DNA of 64,000 nt from Mycobacterium sp. E1747 (GCF_001667775.1 NZ_LZJI01000183.1:62001-126000); one strand, 5' to 3'. Shown: positions 50,181 through 61,694, counted from the stretch's first letter. Program-made: numbers and translations. Notes: generated from the letters alone by a model not told the origin.

Positions 50181-53100
50181 TGAGCACCGACACCGTGCCT
50201 CAAAAGGGGCCGCCCCACGTCGAAGAACTAGCATCTAGCACCGTGACCGACACGGGAGCGAACCACCGGATCGCTCGGTGGGTTGCTATCGTCGCCGGGC
50301 TGCTCGGGGCTTTACTGGCCATCGCCACCCCACTGCTGCCGGTCAACCAGACCACCGCCCAGCTGAACTGGCCGCAAAACGGCACGTTCGAAAGCGTCGA
50401 CGCCCCCCTGATCGGTTACGTGGCGACCGACTTGAACATCACCGTGCCGTGTCAGGCCGCCGCCGGGCTGGCCGGCCCGCGGAACGCCGGCAAGACGGTG
50501 CTGTTGTCCACCGTGCCCAAGCAGGCCCCCAAGGCCGTCGACCGCGGGCTGCTCATCCAGCGCGCCAACGACTACCTGGTGGTGGTGGTGCGCAACGTCG
50601 CGGTGGTGACCGCCCCGCTGAGCCAGGTGCTCAGCCCGGCCTGCCAGCGGCTCACCTTCACCGCGCACGCCGAGAAGGTCACCGCCGAATTCGTCGGCCT
50701 GACGCAGGGACCCAACGCCGAGCACCCCGGCTCGCCGCTGCGTGGCGAGAAGAGCGGCTATGACTTCCGTCCGCAGATCGTTGGCGTCTTCACCGACCTG
50801 AGCGGGCCGACGCCGCCCGGCCTGAGCTTCTCGGCGACCATCGATACGCGCTACAGCAGCAGCCCTACCGAATTGAAGATGGCGGCGATGATCCTCGGGG
50901 TCGTGCTGACGGCCGCCGCCCTGGCCGCGCTGCACCTGCTCGACACCGCGGACGGCACCCGGCATCGCCGCTTCCTGCCGTCGCGTTGGTGGTCGATCGG
51001 CGGGCTGGACGCCTTGGTCATCGCCGTCCTGGTGTGCTGGCAATTCGTCGGCGCCAACACCTCCGACGACGGCTACATCCTGACCATGGCCCGGGTATCC
51101 GAGCACGCCGGCTACATGGCCAACTACTACCGCTGGTTCGGCACGCCGGAGGCGCCCTTCGGCTGGTACTACGACCTGCTCGCGGTGTGGGCGCATGTCA
51201 GCACCGCCAGCATCTGGATGCGGTTGCCCACCCTGGCCATGGCGCTGACCTGCTGGTGGGTGATCAGCCGTGAGGTGATGCCCCGCTTGGGGCACGCCGT
51301 CAAACAGAACCGCGGCGCGGCGTGGACCGCGGCCGGCATGTTCCTGGCCGTGTGGTTGCCGCTCAACAACGGGCTGCGCCCCGAGCCGATCATCGCGCTG
51401 GGCATCCTGCTGACCTGGTGCTCGGTGGAGCGCGCGGTGGCCACCAGCCGGCTGCTGCCGGTCGCGGTCGCCTGCATCATCGGCGCCCTGACGCTGTTCT
51501 CCGGGCCGACCGGCATCGCCTCGATCGGCGCCCTGCTGGTGGCTATCGGGCCGTTGCGGACCATCCTGCACCGCAGGTCCAAACGATTCGGCGCACTGCC
51601 GTTGGTGGCGCCCCTGTTCGCGGCGGTCACGGTCACCGCCATCCTGATCTTCCGCGATCAGACCCTGGCGGGCGAGATCCAGGCCAGCATGCTCAAGCGG
51701 GCCGTCGGCCCCAGCCTGAGTTGGTTCGACGAACACATCCGCTACGAGCGCCTGTTCATGGCCAGTCCCGACGGCTCGGTCGCCCGCCGCTTCGCCGTGC
51801 TGGCCCTGGTCCTGGCTCTCGCGATCACGGTCGCAATGTCGTTGCGCAAGGGCCGAATTCCGGGCACGGCCGCCGGGCCGAGCCGCCGCATCGTCGGGAT
51901 CACGATCATCTCCTTCATCGCGATGATGTTCACGCCCACCAAGTGGACCCACCACTATGGGGTCTTCGCGGGACTGGCCGGGCCGCTGGGCGCGCTGGCC
52001 GCCGTCGCCGTGACCTCCGTGGCGATGCGGTCGCGGCGCAACCGCACCATGTTCGCGGCCGCGGTGCTGTTCCTCATGGCCCTGTCCTTCGCCAGCGTCA
52101 ACGGCTGGTGGTATGTCTCCAATTTCGGTGTGCCATGGTCGAATTCGTTCCCCGCCTGGCACTACGCCTTTGCCACCGCGCTGCTCGCGCTGACGGTCGT
52201 GGTGCTGCTGCTGGCCGCGTGGTTCCACTTCGTCGATCCCGAAAACGGCGCACCCAAAACCCGCCTGGGTGCACGATTCGCCGGAATCATCCAGTCCCCG
52301 TTGGCAATCGCGACCTGGCTGCTGGTGGTGTTCGAGGTGGCGTCGCTGACCCTGGCGATGACCGACCAATACCCCGCCTGGTCGGTGGGCCGCTCGAACC
52401 TGCAGGCGCTGATGGGCAAGTCCTGCGGCCTGGCCGAGGACGTCCTGGTGGAACAGGACCCCAGCGCGGCTGCGCTGTCGCCGGTGAGCGCCTCGCTGGG
52501 CGACGCCCTGGGCGCGGGCCTGTCGGAAGCGTTCACGCCCAACGGGATTCCCGCCGACGTCCGCGCCGATCCGGTGATGGAGCGTCCGGGCGACCGCAGC
52601 TTCATCAACGACGACAGGCTCGTCACCGGCGCCGAGGCCGGCACCGAGGGAGGCACCAATCCGGCGCCGGGAATCAACGGATCGGTGGCCCAGCTGCCCT
52701 ACAACCTGGATCCCTCTCGCACGCCGGTCCTGGGCAGCTGGCGTCCTGGCATCCAGGTGCCCGCCCACCTGCGGTCGGGCTGGTACCGCCTTCCCGCCCG
52801 CGACCAGGCGCGGCCACTGCTGGTGGTGAGCGCGGCCGGCCGCTTCGACCCCCGTGAGGTGCAGGTCCAGTGGGCCACCGATGCGGAGGCGGCGGGTGGG
52901 CATCCCGGCGGGTCGTTCCAGTTCTCCGACGTGGGCGCCTCCCCGGCGTGGCGCAACCTGCGGTTGCCGCTGTCGGCGATCCCCGCCGACGCCACCCAGA
53001 TCCGGCTGGTCGCCGACGACGAAGACCTGGCGCCGCAGCACTGGATCGCGCTCACCCCGCCGCGCATCCCGCAGCTGCGCACACTGCAGGACGTCGTCGG

Positions 53101-53458
53101 CTCGAAGGACCCGGTGTTCCTGGACTGGCTGGTCGGCCTGGCGTTTCCCTGCCAGCGCCCGTTCAGCCATCAAAACGGCGTCGACGAGACGCCGAAATGG
53201 CGGATCCTGCCAGACCGTTTCGGCGCCGAAGCCAACTCGCCGGTGATGGACAACAACGGCGGCGGCCCGCTCGGCGTCACCGAGCTGTTGCTGAAGGCGA
53301 CCACGATGGCGACCTATCTGAAGGACGACTGGTCACGCGACTGGGGCTCCCTGCAACGGTTGACGCCATATGTCGCCGGCGCACAGCCCGCCCGCCTGCA
53401 GCTGGGTACGGCCACGCGCGGCGGCCTGTGGAGCCCCGCGCCGCTGCGCAAGAGCTAG
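50180..53458 (+). CDS. embC: Arabinosyltransferase EmbC
   Basis: The 1092-residue GT-C enzyme extends the arabinan of lipoarabinomannan. It has about 15 transmembrane helices, the conserved catalytic Asp pair in ANTSDDGYIL, the FTPTKWTHH loop, and a C-terminal soluble carbohydrate-binding domain with the LGSWRPGIQ and SGWYRLP segments. The ATG overlaps the aftA stop by one base. In M. tuberculosis embA follows directly; here a three-gene cassette intervenes. Equivalent to Rv3793. Confidence 0.94.
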   Translation: MSTDTVPQKGPPHVEELASSTVTDTGANHRIARWVAIVAGLLGALLAIATPLLPVNQTTAQLNWPQNGTFESVDAPLIGYVATDLNITVPCQAAAGLAGPRNAGKTVLLSTVPKQAPKAVDRGLLIQRANDYLVVVVRNVAVVTAPLSQVLSPACQRLTFTAHAEKVTAEFVGLTQGPNAEHPGSPLRGEKSGYDFRPQIVGVFTDLSGPTPPGLSFSATIDTRYSSSPTELKMAAMILGVVLTAAALAALHLLDTADGTRHRRFLPSRWWSIGGLDALVIAVLVCWQFVGANTSDDGYILTMARVSEHAGYMANYYRWFGTPEAPFGWYYDLLAVWAHVSTASIWMRLPTLAMALTCWWVISREVMPRLGHAVKQNRGAAWTAAGMFLAVWLPLNNGLRPEPIIALGILLTWCSVERAVATSRLLPVAVACIIGALTLFSGPTGIASIGALLVAIGPLRTILHRRSKRFGALPLVAPLFAAVTVTAILIFRDQTLAGEIQASMLKRAVGPSLSWFDEHIRYERLFMASPDGSVARRFAVLALVLALAITVAMSLRKGRIPGTAAGPSRRIVGITIISFIAMMFTPTKWTHHYGVFAGLAGPLGALAAVAVTSVAMRSRRNRTMFAAAVLFLMALSFASVNGWWYVSNFGVPWSNSFPAWHYAFATALLALTVVVLLLAAWFHFVDPENGAPKTRLGARFAGIIQSPLAIATWLLVVFEVASLTLAMTDQYPAWSVGRSNLQALMGKSCGLAEDVLVEQDPSAAALSPVSASLGDALGAGLSEAFTPNGIPADVRADPVMERPGDRSFINDDRLVTGAEAGTEGGTNPAPGINGSVAQLPYNLDPSRTPVLGSWRPGIQVPAHLRSGWYRLPARDQARPLLVVSAAGRFDPREVQVQWATDAEAAGGHPGGSFQFSDVGASPAWRNLRLPLSAIPADATQIRLVADDEDLAPQHWIALTPPRIPQLRTLQDVVGSKDPVFLDWLVGLAFPCQRPFSHQNGVDETPKWRILPDRFGAEANSPVMDNNGGGPLGVTELLLKATTMATYLKDDWSRDWGSLQRLTPYVAGAQPARLQLGTATRGGLWSPAPLRKS

Positions 53459-53495
53459 CGACCGCTTTCTCGACGGGTCTTGCCCGCGATTATCC

Positions 53496-53511
53496 GTAAG
53501 TCTACGCTTAC
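53496..53511. promoter_or_regulatory. Leaderless promoter and operator of the ArsR cassette
   Basis: TACGCT (53503-53508) lies 8 nt before the GTG at 53517. The inverted repeat GTAAG-TCTACG-CTTAC (53496-53511) covers it exactly, so the ArsR protein could block its own promoter by binding there. Confidence 0.5.
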
Positions 53512-53516
53512 CGTTC

Positions 53517-53840
53517 GTGACCACTTACCAAAACGGTGACGTATGGCTGGCCCTGGCCGACGGGACGCGGCGGGCCATCGTGGAACGCCTCGCTCACGGC
53601 CCGTCGGCGGTCGGCGAGTTGGCCCGCGACCTGCCCGTCAGCCGGCCGGCGGTGTCACAACACCTCAAAGTGCTCAAGTCCGCGGGGCTGGTGCGTGACC
53701 GTGCCGCAGGTACGCGACGCATGTACCAACTCGACCACACCGGGCTGCAGGCGTTGCGCGCCGACCTGGACCGGTTCTGGACGCAGGCCCTGGCCGGCTA
53801 CGCCCAGAAAATCGACGAGAGCAAAGGAGAAAGCAGGTGA
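53517..53840 (+). CDS. ArsR-family transcriptional regulator
   Basis: The 107-residue winged-helix protein has LPVSRPAVSQHLKVLKSAGLVRDR as its recognition segment and no metal-binding CxC motif, so it belongs to the non-metal ArsR branch usually paired with SRPBCC genes. It likely represses its own three-gene operon through the palindrome over its -10 box. The GTG at 53517 is set by that promoter. It overlaps the next gene by 4 nt (GTGA). It sits between embC and embA. Confidence 0.87.
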   Translation: MTTYQNGDVWLALADGTRRAIVERLAHGPSAVGELARDLPVSRPAVSQHLKVLKSAGLVRDRAAGTRRMYQLDHTGLQALRADLDRFWTQALAGYAQKIDESKGESR

Positions 53841-54322
53841 ATCAACGGATTTCGAGCGTCGCCCACACCATCGTCGTCAACGCGCCGATCGAGCGGGCCT
53901 TCACGGTCTTCACCGAACAATTCGGCGACTTCAAACCGCGGGAGCACAACCTGCTCGCGGTTCCGATCGCCGAGACGATCTTCGAGCCGCGGGTCGGGGG
54001 GCACATCTATGACCGCGGCATTGACGGCAGCGTGTGTCGCTGGGCCCGGATCCTGGTCTACGAGCCGCCGCACCGCCTGGTGTTCAGCTGGGATATCGGC
54101 CCGACCTGGCAAGTGGAGTCCGACCAGTCGAAGACCAGCGAAGTCGAGGTGCGGTTCACCGCTGAGCCCGGTGAGCGCACCCGGGTTGACCTCGAACACC
54201 GTCACCTCGATCGCCACGGTCCCGGCTGGCAGTCCGTCGCGGACGGCGTCGACGGCGAGGCGGGCTGGCCGCTCTACCTGGATCGCTATGCCCGCCTGCT
54301 GCCCGCTCGGGACCGGCAATGA
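53837..54322 (+). CDS. SRPBCC (AHSA1-like) domain protein
   Basis: The 161-residue START/Bet v1-like protein has an AHSA1-type layout: VNAPIERAFTVFTEQFG at the start, and VGGHIYDRGIDG and RILVYEPPHRLVFSW in the middle. It binds a hydrophobic ligand that cannot be identified from sequence. It is fused in translation order with ArsR (4-nt overlap) and with the next gene (4-nt overlap), the common ArsR-SRPBCC pair. Confidence 0.85.
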   Translation: MNQRISSVAHTIVVNAPIERAFTVFTEQFGDFKPREHNLLAVPIAETIFEPRVGGHIYDRGIDGSVCRWARILVYEPPHRLVFSWDIGPTWQVESDQSKTSEVEVRFTAEPGERTRVDLEHRHLDRHGPGWQSVADGVDGEAGWPLYLDRYARLLPARDRQ

Positions 54323-54942
54323 CGGCAAGCCTGATGAGCATGGCCTGCGACGAGCGGGCCGACCTCGCAGAGTTCCTGGCCACCCTGACGCCCGAGCAGT
54401 GGAAGGCGCCCAGCCTGTGTACCCGCTGGACGGTCAAAGACGTTGTCGCGCATACCATCAGCTACGAGGAGCTCGGTCCGCTGGGGCTGATGAGACGCTT
54501 CGCGAAGGGCTGGGTCGTCCGTGCCAACCAGGTGGGCGTCGACGAGTTCGCCGACCGGAGTCCAGATCAGCTGCTCGACTTTCTGCGGGGCCATCTCCAA
54601 CCACAGGGGCTGACAGCGGGTTTCGGCGGAATGATCGCGCTCGTGGACGGCACGATCCATCACCAAGACATCCGCCGCGCGCTGAACCGGCCCCGCGTCG
54701 TCCCTGCCGATCGACTCGAGCGCGTCCTCGATCTGGTGCCGGGCAACCCGCGGCTGGGGGCCGGACGCCGAATCCGGGGGCTGCACCTGCGCGCCACCGA
54801 CCTCGATTGGGAACACGGCCGCGGAACGGAAGTCACCGGGCCCGGCGAGGCGCTGCTGATGGCGATGTCCGGCCGGCCGGCGGCGCTCGCCGACCTCGCC
54901 GGGCCTGGCGTGAACACCCTGGCCGCCCGGCTGCCCCGCTGA
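54319..54942 (+). CDS. Maleylpyruvate-isomerase-like (TIGR03083) protein
   Basis: The 207-residue protein has the DinB-like fold of mycothiol-dependent enzymes: [19 protein letters not shown] near the N-terminus and [13 protein letters not shown] supply His/Glu metal ligands. The C-terminal part has [14 protein letters not shown] thiol-dependent detoxification or isomerisation role is likely, and ArsR control would fit a xenobiotic trigger. It ends the cassette, 67 bp before embA. Confidence 0.82.
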   Translation: MTASLMSMACDERADLAEFLATLTPEQWKAPSLCTRWTVKDVVAHTISYEELGPLGLMRRFAKGWVVRANQVGVDEFADRSPDQLLDFLRGHLQPQGLTAGFGGMIALVDGTIHHQDIRRALNRPRVVPADRLERVLDLVPGNPRLGAGRRIRGLHLRATDLDWEHGRGTEVTGPGEALLMAMSGRPAALADLAGPGVNTLAARLPR

Positions 54943-54995
54943 CGCCGCGCGGTCCCGCGCGGCCCCGCGTCCTCCGCGGACAAAGCGGCTTCGCT

Positions 54996-55001
54996 TACGA
55001 T
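54996..55001 (+). promoter_or_regulatory. -10 element of embA
   Basis: TACGAT lies 8 nt before the GTG at 55010. It predicts that embA is transcribed from its own leaderless promoter inside the gap created by the ArsR cassette. Confidence 0.55.
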
Positions 55002-55009
55002 CGAGCCTC

Positions 55010-58000
55010 GTGCCCCACGACGGTTATCAGCGATCGCAGCGGATCCCGCGGTTCGTGGCGGCCGTCGCTGGCATCGTCGGACTGCTGTTGTGCGCGCTCG
55101 TCCCGTTGCTTCCGGTCAAGCAGACCACCGCGACGGTGCTGTGGCCGCAGGGCGTCGCGGACGGGCACGTCACCCAGATCACCGCACCCCTGGTCTCCGG
55201 GGCGCCCCGCGCGCTCGACATCTCCATTCCGTGCGCGGCGATCGCGACCCTGCCCGCCGGCGGCGGCCTGGTGGTCTCGACCCTGCCCGCCGGCGGCGTC
55301 GATGCCGGCAAGGACGGGCTGTTCGTGCGGGCCGACAAGGACCTGGTGGTCGTCGCGTTCCGCGACACCGTGGCCGCGGCCGCGCCGCGGGCGGCGGTCG
55401 CCGGCGGGGCCTGCAGTGCGCTGCACGCCTGGGCCAACGCCGGCGCGGTTGGTGCCGACTTCGTGGGCATGCCTGGCGCCTCGGGAACCCTGCCCTCGGA
55501 GAAAAAGCCGCAGGTCGGCGGCATCTTCACGGACCTGAAGGTGCCGGCCCAGCCGGGGCTGTCGGCCCGCATCGACATCGACACCCGTTTCATCACCGCC
55601 CCGACCGCCCTCAAGCAGCTCGCGATGGCCGTCGGTGCCCTGGCCGTGCTGACCGCCGTTATCGCGCTCGCCGCACTGGACCGGCGCAGCCGCGGCGGCG
55701 GCACGCTGGTCAACTGGCGGTCACCGATCGCGTGGCTCTCCCGCTACCGCCCCCGGGCGCGGTGGAGTTCCTGGCGCCGCGTCGGGCTGGCAACCTGGAT
55801 CGCCGATGTCGGGGTGATCGCGACGCTGTTGGTCTGGCATGTCATCGGCGCCACCTCGTCGGACGACGGCTACAACCTGACCATCGCGCGCGTCTCGGCG
55901 AAGGCCGGCTACATCGTCGATTACTACCGCTATTTCGGTACGACGGACGCGCCGTTCGACTGGTACCTCGGGGTCTTGTCCAAGCTGGCGTCGGTGAGCA
56001 CCGCCGGGGTGTGGATGCGGCTGCCCGCCACGCTGGCCGGAGTCGCGTGCTGGCTGGTCATCAGCCACTGGGTCCTGCGCAGGCTGGGCCCCGGCAAGGG
56101 GGGCCTGGCCGCCAACCGGGTGGCGGTGTTCACCGCGGGCGCGGTGTTCCTGGCCGCCTGGCTGCCGTTCAACAACGGGCTGCGGCCCGAGCCGCTGATC
56201 GCCTTGGGCGTGCTGGTCACCTGGATGCTGGTGGAGCGGGCGATCGCGCTGCAACGCCTGGCGCCGGCCGCGGTCGCCATCTTCGTCGCGATGCTCACCG
56301 TGACGCTGGCGCCGCAGGGCCTGATCGCCGTCGCCGCGCTGCTGACCGGTTCGCGGGCCATCGCCCGGACCATCCGGCGCCGCCGGGCGACCGACGGGTT
56401 GCTCGCGCCGCTGGCGGTGCTGGCGGCGTCGCTGTCGCTGATCACCGTCGTGGTGTTCCACGGTCAGACTCTTGCCAACGTCGCCGAGTCGGCGCGCATC
56501 AAGTACAAGGTCGGGCCGACGATCGCGTGGTACCAGGACTGGCTGCGCTACTACTTCCTCACGGTGGAGTCCAACCCCGATGGGTCCATGGCGAGGCGAT
56601 TCGCGGTGCTGGTGTTGCTGCTGTGCCTGTTCGGGATGTTGGTCATCCTGCTGCGGCGGGGGCGGGTGCCCGGCGTGGCCAGCGGCCCGGCCTGGCGGCT
56701 GATCGGCACCACCGCCATCGGCCTGCTGCTCCTGACGTTCACGCCGACGAAGTGGGCGGTCCAGTTCGGCGCCTTCGCCGGACTGGCCGGGGCGCTGGGC
56801 GCGGTCACCGCGTTCGCGCTTTCGCGGATCGGCCTGCACAACCGCCGCAACCTGACGCTGTACGTCACCGCGTTGCTGTTCGTGGTGGCGGTGGCGACCT
56901 CGGGGGTCAATGGCTGGTTCTACGTCGGCAACTACGGGGTGCCGTGGTACGACATCCAGCCGGTGATCGCGAGCCACCCGGTGACGACGATGTTCCTGGC
57001 GCTGTCGATCCTCACCGGGTTGCTGGCCGCGTGGCAGCACTTCCGCATGGACTACGCCGGTCACACCGAAGTCCAGGACAACCGGCGCAACCGGGTGCTG
57101 GCGTCGACCCCGCTGCTGGTGGTCGCGAGCATCATGGTGGTCGGCGAAGTCGCCTCACTGACCAAGGGCGCCGTGTTCCGCTATCCGCTCTACACCACCG
57201 GCAAGGCCAACCTCGCCGCGCTGGTCTCGGGGCTCTCACCGGCCAGCTGCGCCATGGCCGACGATGTGCTGACCGAACCCGACCCCAACGCCGGCCTGCT
57301 GGCGCCGGCGCCCGGACAGACCTTCGGCCCCGACGGCCCGCTCGGCGGGGTCAACCCGGTCGGCTTCAAGCCCGACGGCGTGGGCGATGACCTGAGGTCC
57401 TACCCAGTGGTGACCAAGCCCGGCGTGGTGAATTCGGACGCGTCCCCCAACAAGCCCAACGCCGCGATGAGCGACTCGGCGGGCACGGCCGGCGGGAAGG
57501 GCGCCGCCGGCGTCAACGGCTCCCACGCGGCGCTGCCGTTCGGCCTCGACCCGGCCCGCACCCCGGTGATGGGCAGCTACGGCGAGAATTCCCTGGCCGC
57601 CACGGCGACGTCGGCGTGGTACCAGCTGCCTCCGCGGACCCCGGACCGGCCGATCGTCGTGGTGTCGGCGTCCGGCGCGATCTGGTCGTACAAGGAGGAC
57701 GGCACCTTCACCTACGGGCAATCGCTGAAATTGCAGTGGGGAGTGACCCGCCCCGACGGCACCACCCAGCCGCTGGCCGAGGTGCAGCCGATCGACATCG
57801 GCCCCGAGCCGGCGTGGCGCAACCTGCGATTCCCGCTGACGTGGGCGCCGCCCGAGGCCAACGTGGCGCGCATCGTCGCCTACGACCCGAACCTGAGCTC
57901 GGATCAGTGGTTCGCGTTCACGCCGCCGCGGGTGCCGGTGCTGCAAACCCTGCAGCAGCTGATCGGGTCGCGCACGCCCGTGCTGATGGACATCGCGACC

Positions 58001-58336
58001 GCCGCGAACTTCCCGTGCCAGCACCCGTTCTCCGAACACCTTGGCGTGGCCGAACTTCCGCAGTACCGCATCCTGCCCGATCACAAGCAGACGGCGTCGT
58101 CGTCGAACGGGTGGCAGGCCAGCGAGGCCGGCGGCCCGTTCCTGGTCACTCAGGCGATGCTGCGCACCTCGACGGTCTCGACGTATCTTCGCGGCGACTG
58201 GTATCGCGACTGGGGCTCCGTGGAGCAGTACTTCCGGCTGGTGCCGGCTGATCAGGCGCCCGACGCCGCAATCGAACAGGGTGTGATGACAGTGCACGGC
58301 TGGAGCCGGCAGGGACCGATTCGGGCACTGCCATGA
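55010..58336 (+). CDS. embA: Arabinosyltransferase EmbA
   Basis: The 1108-residue GT-C enzyme works with EmbB in forming the terminal arabinan motif of arabinogalactan and is a target pathway of ethambutol. The catalytic Asp pair lies in [11 protein letters not shown], followed by polytopic membrane helices, [10 protein letters not shown] and a C-terminal carbohydrate-binding domain with [11 protein letters not shown]. The GTG start is leaderless, and the stop overlaps embB by 4 nt. Equivalent to Rv3794. Confidence 0.94.
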   Translation: MPHDGYQRSQRIPRFVAAVAGIVGLLLCALVPLLPVKQTTATVLWPQGVADGHVTQITAPLVSGAPRALDISIPCAAIATLPAGGGLVVSTLPAGGVDAGKDGLFVRADKDLVVVAFRDTVAAAAPRAAVAGGACSALHAWANAGAVGADFVGMPGASGTLPSEKKPQVGGIFTDLKVPAQPGLSARIDIDTRFITAPTALKQLAMAVGALAVLTAVIALAALDRRSRGGGTLVNWRSPIAWLSRYRPRARWSSWRRVGLATWIADVGVIATLLVWHVIGATSSDDGYNLTIARVSAKAGYIVDYYRYFGTTDAPFDWYLGVLSKLASVSTAGVWMRLPATLAGVACWLVISHWVLRRLGPGKGGLAANRVAVFTAGAVFLAAWLPFNNGLRPEPLIALGVLVTWMLVERAIALQRLAPAAVAIFVAMLTVTLAPQGLIAVAALLTGSRAIARTIRRRRATDGLLAPLAVLAASLSLITVVVFHGQTLANVAESARIKYKVGPTIAWYQDWLRYYFLTVESNPDGSMARRFAVLVLLLCLFGMLVILLRRGRVPGVASGPAWRLIGTTAIGLLLLTFTPTKWAVQFGAFAGLAGALGAVTAFALSRIGLHNRRNLTLYVTALLFVVAVATSGVNGWFYVGNYGVPWYDIQPVIASHPVTTMFLALSILTGLLAAWQHFRMDYAGHTEVQDNRRNRVLASTPLLVVASIMVVGEVASLTKGAVFRYPLYTTGKANLAALVSGLSPASCAMADDVLTEPDPNAGLLAPAPGQTFGPDGPLGGVNPVGFKPDGVGDDLRSYPVVTKPGVVNSDASPNKPNAAMSDSAGTAGGKGAAGVNGSHAALPFGLDPARTPVMGSYGENSLAATATSAWYQLPPRTPDRPIVVVSASGAIWSYKEDGTFTYGQSLKLQWGVTRPDGTTQPLAEVQPIDIGPEPAWRNLRFPLTWAPPEANVARIVAYDPNLSSDQWFAFTPPRVPVLQTLQQLIGSRTPVLMDIATAANFPCQHPFSEHLGVAELPQYRILPDHKQTASSSNGWQASEAGGPFLVTQAMLRTSTVSTYLRGDWYRDWGSVEQYFRLVPADQAPDAAIEQGVMTVHGWSRQGPIRALP

Positions 58337-61300
58337 GCGTCACGACCGTGAACAACCGCGAAGGCACGGTGACCGCCCGTCAAGACGTGCGAGCGGCGCG
58401 CTGGGTCGCGACGATCGCCGGGCTGATCGGCTTCGTCCTGTCGGTCGCGACGCCGTTGCTGCCCGTCGTGCAGACCACCGCCACCCTCAACTGGCCGCAG
58501 GGCGGCCAACTGAACAGCGTGACGGCTCCGTTGATTTCGCTGACGCCGGTGGACGTGACGGCAACCGTGCCCTGCTCGGTGGTGGGCTCCCTGCCGCCCG
58601 AAGGTGGGGCGGTCCTGAGCACGGCGCCCAAGAAGGGCAAGGACGCCGCGCTGAACGCGTTGTTCGTCGTCGTCAACGCCAAGCGCGTCGACGTCACCGA
58701 CCGCAATGTGGTGATAGCCAGCGCGCCCCGCGACCAGGTGGCGGGGCCGCAATGTCAGCGCATCGAGATCACCTCGACAAAAGCCGGCGCATACGCCACC
58801 TTCGTCGGACTCAGTGATTCGGCCGGCAGGCCGATCGGCGGCGGTTTCCCCGACCCGAACCTGCGGCCGCAGATCGTCGGGGTGTTCACCGATCTCACCG
58901 GCCCCGCGCCGCCGGGTCTCAAACTGTCGGCCACCATCGACACCCGGTTCTCCACCACCCCAACGACTTTGAAGCTGACCGCGATGGTGCTCGCCATCGT
59001 GGCCACGATCGTCGCGCTGATCGCGTTGTGGCGCCTCGACCAGCTGGACGGTCACCGGATGCGCCGGCTCATCCCGAAGAACTGGCGCACCTTCACCCTG
59101 GCCGACGTCACGGTCATCTTCGGGTTCCTGCTGTGGCACGTGATCGGGGCCAACTCATCCGACGACGGCTACATCCTGGGCATGGCCCGGGTCGCCGACC
59201 ACGCCGGCTACATGTCGAACTACTTCCGCTGGTTCGGCAGCCCGGAGGACCCGTTCGGCTGGTATTACAACCTGCTGGCGTTGATGACCCACGTCAGCGA
59301 CGCCAGCCTGTGGATGCGGCTGCCGGACCTGATCGCGGGAATCGTGTGCTGGCTGCTACTTTCGCGTGAGGTGCTGCCCCGCCTGGGGCCCGCGGTCGCC
59401 GGCAGCAAGGCGGCGAATTGGGCGGCGGGAATGGTCCTGCTGACAGCGTGGATGCCGTTCGACAACGGCCTGCGCCCGGAACCGATCATCGCCGTCGGTT
59501 CGCTGATCACGTATGTGCTCATCGAGCGCTCCATGCGCTACAGCCGGCTGACGCCCGCCGCGCTGGCGGTCATCACCGCGGCGTTCACCCTCGGCGTCCA
59601 ACCCACCGGATTGATCGCCGTGGCCGCGCTGGTCGCCGGTGGACGTCCGATCCTACGCATTCTGGTCCGCCGGCATCGACTGGTCGGCACCTTGCCGCTG
59701 GTGGCACCCATGCTGGCCGCCGGCACCGTCATCCTGACCGTGGTGTTCGCGGACCAGACGCTGTCAACGGTGTTGGAAGCCACCAGGATTCGGACCGACA
59801 TCGGGCCGAGTCAGGCCTGGTACACCGAAAACCTGCGCTACTACTACCTGATTCTGCCCACCGTCGACGGTTCGCTCTCGCGCCGCTTCGGATTCCTGAT
59901 CACCGCGCTGTGCCTGTTCACCGCCGTGTTCATCATGTTGCGGCGCAAACGGGTTCCGGGCGTGGCTCGCGGACCGGCGTGGCGCCTGATGGGCGTCATC
60001 TTCGGCACCATGTTCTTCCTGATGTTCACCCCCACCAAGTGGGTGCACCACTTCGGGCTGTTCGCCGCGGTGGGGGCGGCGATGGCCGCGCTGACGACGG
60101 TGCTGGTGTCGCCGAAGGTGCTGCGCTGGTCGCGCAACCGCATGGCGTTCCTCGCGGCGGTGCTGTTCATCATGGCGCTGTGCTTCGCCACCACCAACGG
60201 CTGGTGGTACGTCTCCAGCTATGGCGTGCCGTTCAACAGCAGCATGCCCAAGGTCGGCGGAATCTCGATCAGCACAATATTTTTCGCGCTGTTCGTGATC
60301 GCCGCGGTGTACGCGGCATGGTTGCACTTCGCTGACACCAGCCATGGCGAGGGCCGGCTCGCGCGAGCGCTGACGGTCGCGCCGATCCCGTTGGCGGCCG
60401 GCTTCATGGCGCTGGTGTTCGTGGCGTCGATGGTGGCCGGCATCGTGCGTCAATACCCCACCTACTCCAATGCCTGGGACAACCTACGCGAGTTCAGTGG
60501 CGGCTGCGGCCTGGCCGACGACGTGCTCGTCGAGCCGGACAGCAACGCCGGTTTCATGGCGCCCCTGCCCGGCGGTTACGGACCGCTGGGCCCGCTGGGT
60601 GGGGTCAACCCCACCGGGTTCACCCCCAACGGCGTGCCGGACCGCACGCTGGCCGAATCGGTCAAGGAGACCTCGGTGCCGCAGCCGGGCACCGACTACG
60701 ACTGGGACGCGCCGCTCAAGCTGACGGCGCCCGGCGTCAACGGATCGACGGTGCCGCTGCCGTACGGCCTGAATCCCGCTCAGGTTCCGCTGGCCGGCAG
60801 CTACACGACCGGGGCGCAACGGCAGAGCCGGATCACCTCTGCGTGGTATCAGCTGCCGAAGGCGGATGACGGCCACCCGCTGGTAGTCGTCACCGCGGCG
60901 GGCACCATCGCCGGCAACAGCATCTTGCACCACCACACCAGCGGCCAGACGGTCGAGCTGGAATTCGGCACGCCCGGTCCCGGCGGATCCGTACAGCCGG
61001 GCGGCAGGCTGGTGCCCTACGACCTCCACGGTGAGCAACCCAAGGTGTGGCGCAACCTGCGCTTCGCGCGGTCCCAGATCCCCGCCGACGCCGTCGCCGT
61101 GCGACTGGTCGCCGAGGACCTGTCCCTGACGCCGGACGACTGGATCGCGGTCACCCCGCCGCGGGTGCCGGAACTGCGCTCGTTGCAGGAGTACGTCGGC
61201 TCGACGCAGCCGGTGCTGATGGACTGGGCGGTAGGGCTGGCCTTCCCCTGCCAGCAGCCGATGCTGCATGTCAACGGCGTCACCGAGATCCCGAGGTTCC

Positions 61301-61560
61301 GCATCACCCCGGACTACAACGCCAAAAAGCAGGACACCGACACGTGGCAGGACGGCGTCAACGGCGGCCTGCTCGGCATCACCGATCTGCTGCTGCGGGC
61401 CCATGTGATGTCGACCTACCTGTCGCACGACTGGGGCCGAGACTGGGGATCACTGCGCAAATTCGACACCATCGCCGATGCCCATCCCGCACAGCTCGAG
61501 CTGGGCACCGCGACCCGCGGCGGTTGGTGGTCTCCGGGGCCCATCCGCATTAAACCGTAA
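58333..61560 (+). CDS. embB: Arabinosyltransferase EmbB
   Basis: The 1075-residue GT-C enzyme is the main ethambutol target. The catalytic Asp pair is D277-D278 in [15 protein letters not shown]. The residue equivalent to M. tuberculosis Met306 is Met284 (LGMARV), so the commonest resistance position is unchanged. The membrane helices, [10 protein letters not shown] loop and C-terminal domain are intact. It ends the emb block; I see no typical terminator after it, only an AT-rich gap. Equivalent to Rv3795. Confidence 0.95.
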   Translation: MSVTTVNNREGTVTARQDVRAARWVATIAGLIGFVLSVATPLLPVVQTTATLNWPQGGQLNSVTAPLISLTPVDVTATVPCSVVGSLPPEGGAVLSTAPKKGKDAALNALFVVVNAKRVDVTDRNVVIASAPRDQVAGPQCQRIEITSTKAGAYATFVGLSDSAGRPIGGGFPDPNLRPQIVGVFTDLTGPAPPGLKLSATIDTRFSTTPTTLKLTAMVLAIVATIVALIALWRLDQLDGHRMRRLIPKNWRTFTLADVTVIFGFLLWHVIGANSSDDGYILGMARVADHAGYMSNYFRWFGSPEDPFGWYYNLLALMTHVSDASLWMRLPDLIAGIVCWLLLSREVLPRLGPAVAGSKAANWAAGMVLLTAWMPFDNGLRPEPIIAVGSLITYVLIERSMRYSRLTPAALAVITAAFTLGVQPTGLIAVAALVAGGRPILRILVRRHRLVGTLPLVAPMLAAGTVILTVVFADQTLSTVLEATRIRTDIGPSQAWYTENLRYYYLILPTVDGSLSRRFGFLITALCLFTAVFIMLRRKRVPGVARGPAWRLMGVIFGTMFFLMFTPTKWVHHFGLFAAVGAAMAALTTVLVSPKVLRWSRNRMAFLAAVLFIMALCFATTNGWWYVSSYGVPFNSSMPKVGGISISTIFFALFVIAAVYAAWLHFADTSHGEGRLARALTVAPIPLAAGFMALVFVASMVAGIVRQYPTYSNAWDNLREFSGGCGLADDVLVEPDSNAGFMAPLPGGYGPLGPLGGVNPTGFTPNGVPDRTLAESVKETSVPQPGTDYDWDAPLKLTAPGVNGSTVPLPYGLNPAQVPLAGSYTTGAQRQSRITSAWYQLPKADDGHPLVVVTAAGTIAGNSILHHHTSGQTVELEFGTPGPGGSVQPGGRLVPYDLHGEQPKVWRNLRFARSQIPADAVAVRLVAEDLSLTPDDWIAVTPPRVPELRSLQEYVGSTQPVLMDWAVGLAFPCQQPMLHVNGVTEIPRFRITPDYNAKKQDTDTWQDGVNGGLLGITDLLLRAHVMSTYLSHDWGRDWGSLRKFDTIADAHPAQLELGTATRGGWWSPGPIRIKP

Positions 61561-61678
61561 GGCTTTATAACGCCTTTCTTCGCAATTAGTCAGCCGCCCA
61601 ATAACCGCACAAATTAACGATTAAGTAATTGCGGCAAATTGGTTTGACGGTCCCACATTCGGGTTAATACCTAACCGC

Positions 61679-61694
61679 TGTGATCCAGTTCACA
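61679..61694. promoter_or_regulatory. CRP-type binding site
   Basis: TGTGATCCAGTTCACA is a perfect TGTGA-N6-TCACA palindrome, the consensus of mycobacterial and enterobacterial CRP. It lies 22 bp upstream of the ATG at 61717. A TTGACG/TAATAC-like pair at 61644-61670 lies just upstream, so CRP would bind near or after that start site. The surrounding gap 61561-61716 is AT-rich. Confidence 0.65.

Noticed and set aside
50312..53173. A very long open frame on the minus strand opposite embC
   Set aside because: It mirrors the GC-biased codon pattern of embC, is rich in Arg/Gly/Gln/His without domains, and embC is certain. Similar shadows opposite embA, embB, aftA and dprE1 were dropped for the same reason.
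59176..59190. Ethambutol-resistance change in EmbB at the Met306-equivalent codon
   Set aside because: The codon is ATG (Met284 here), the wild-type residue.
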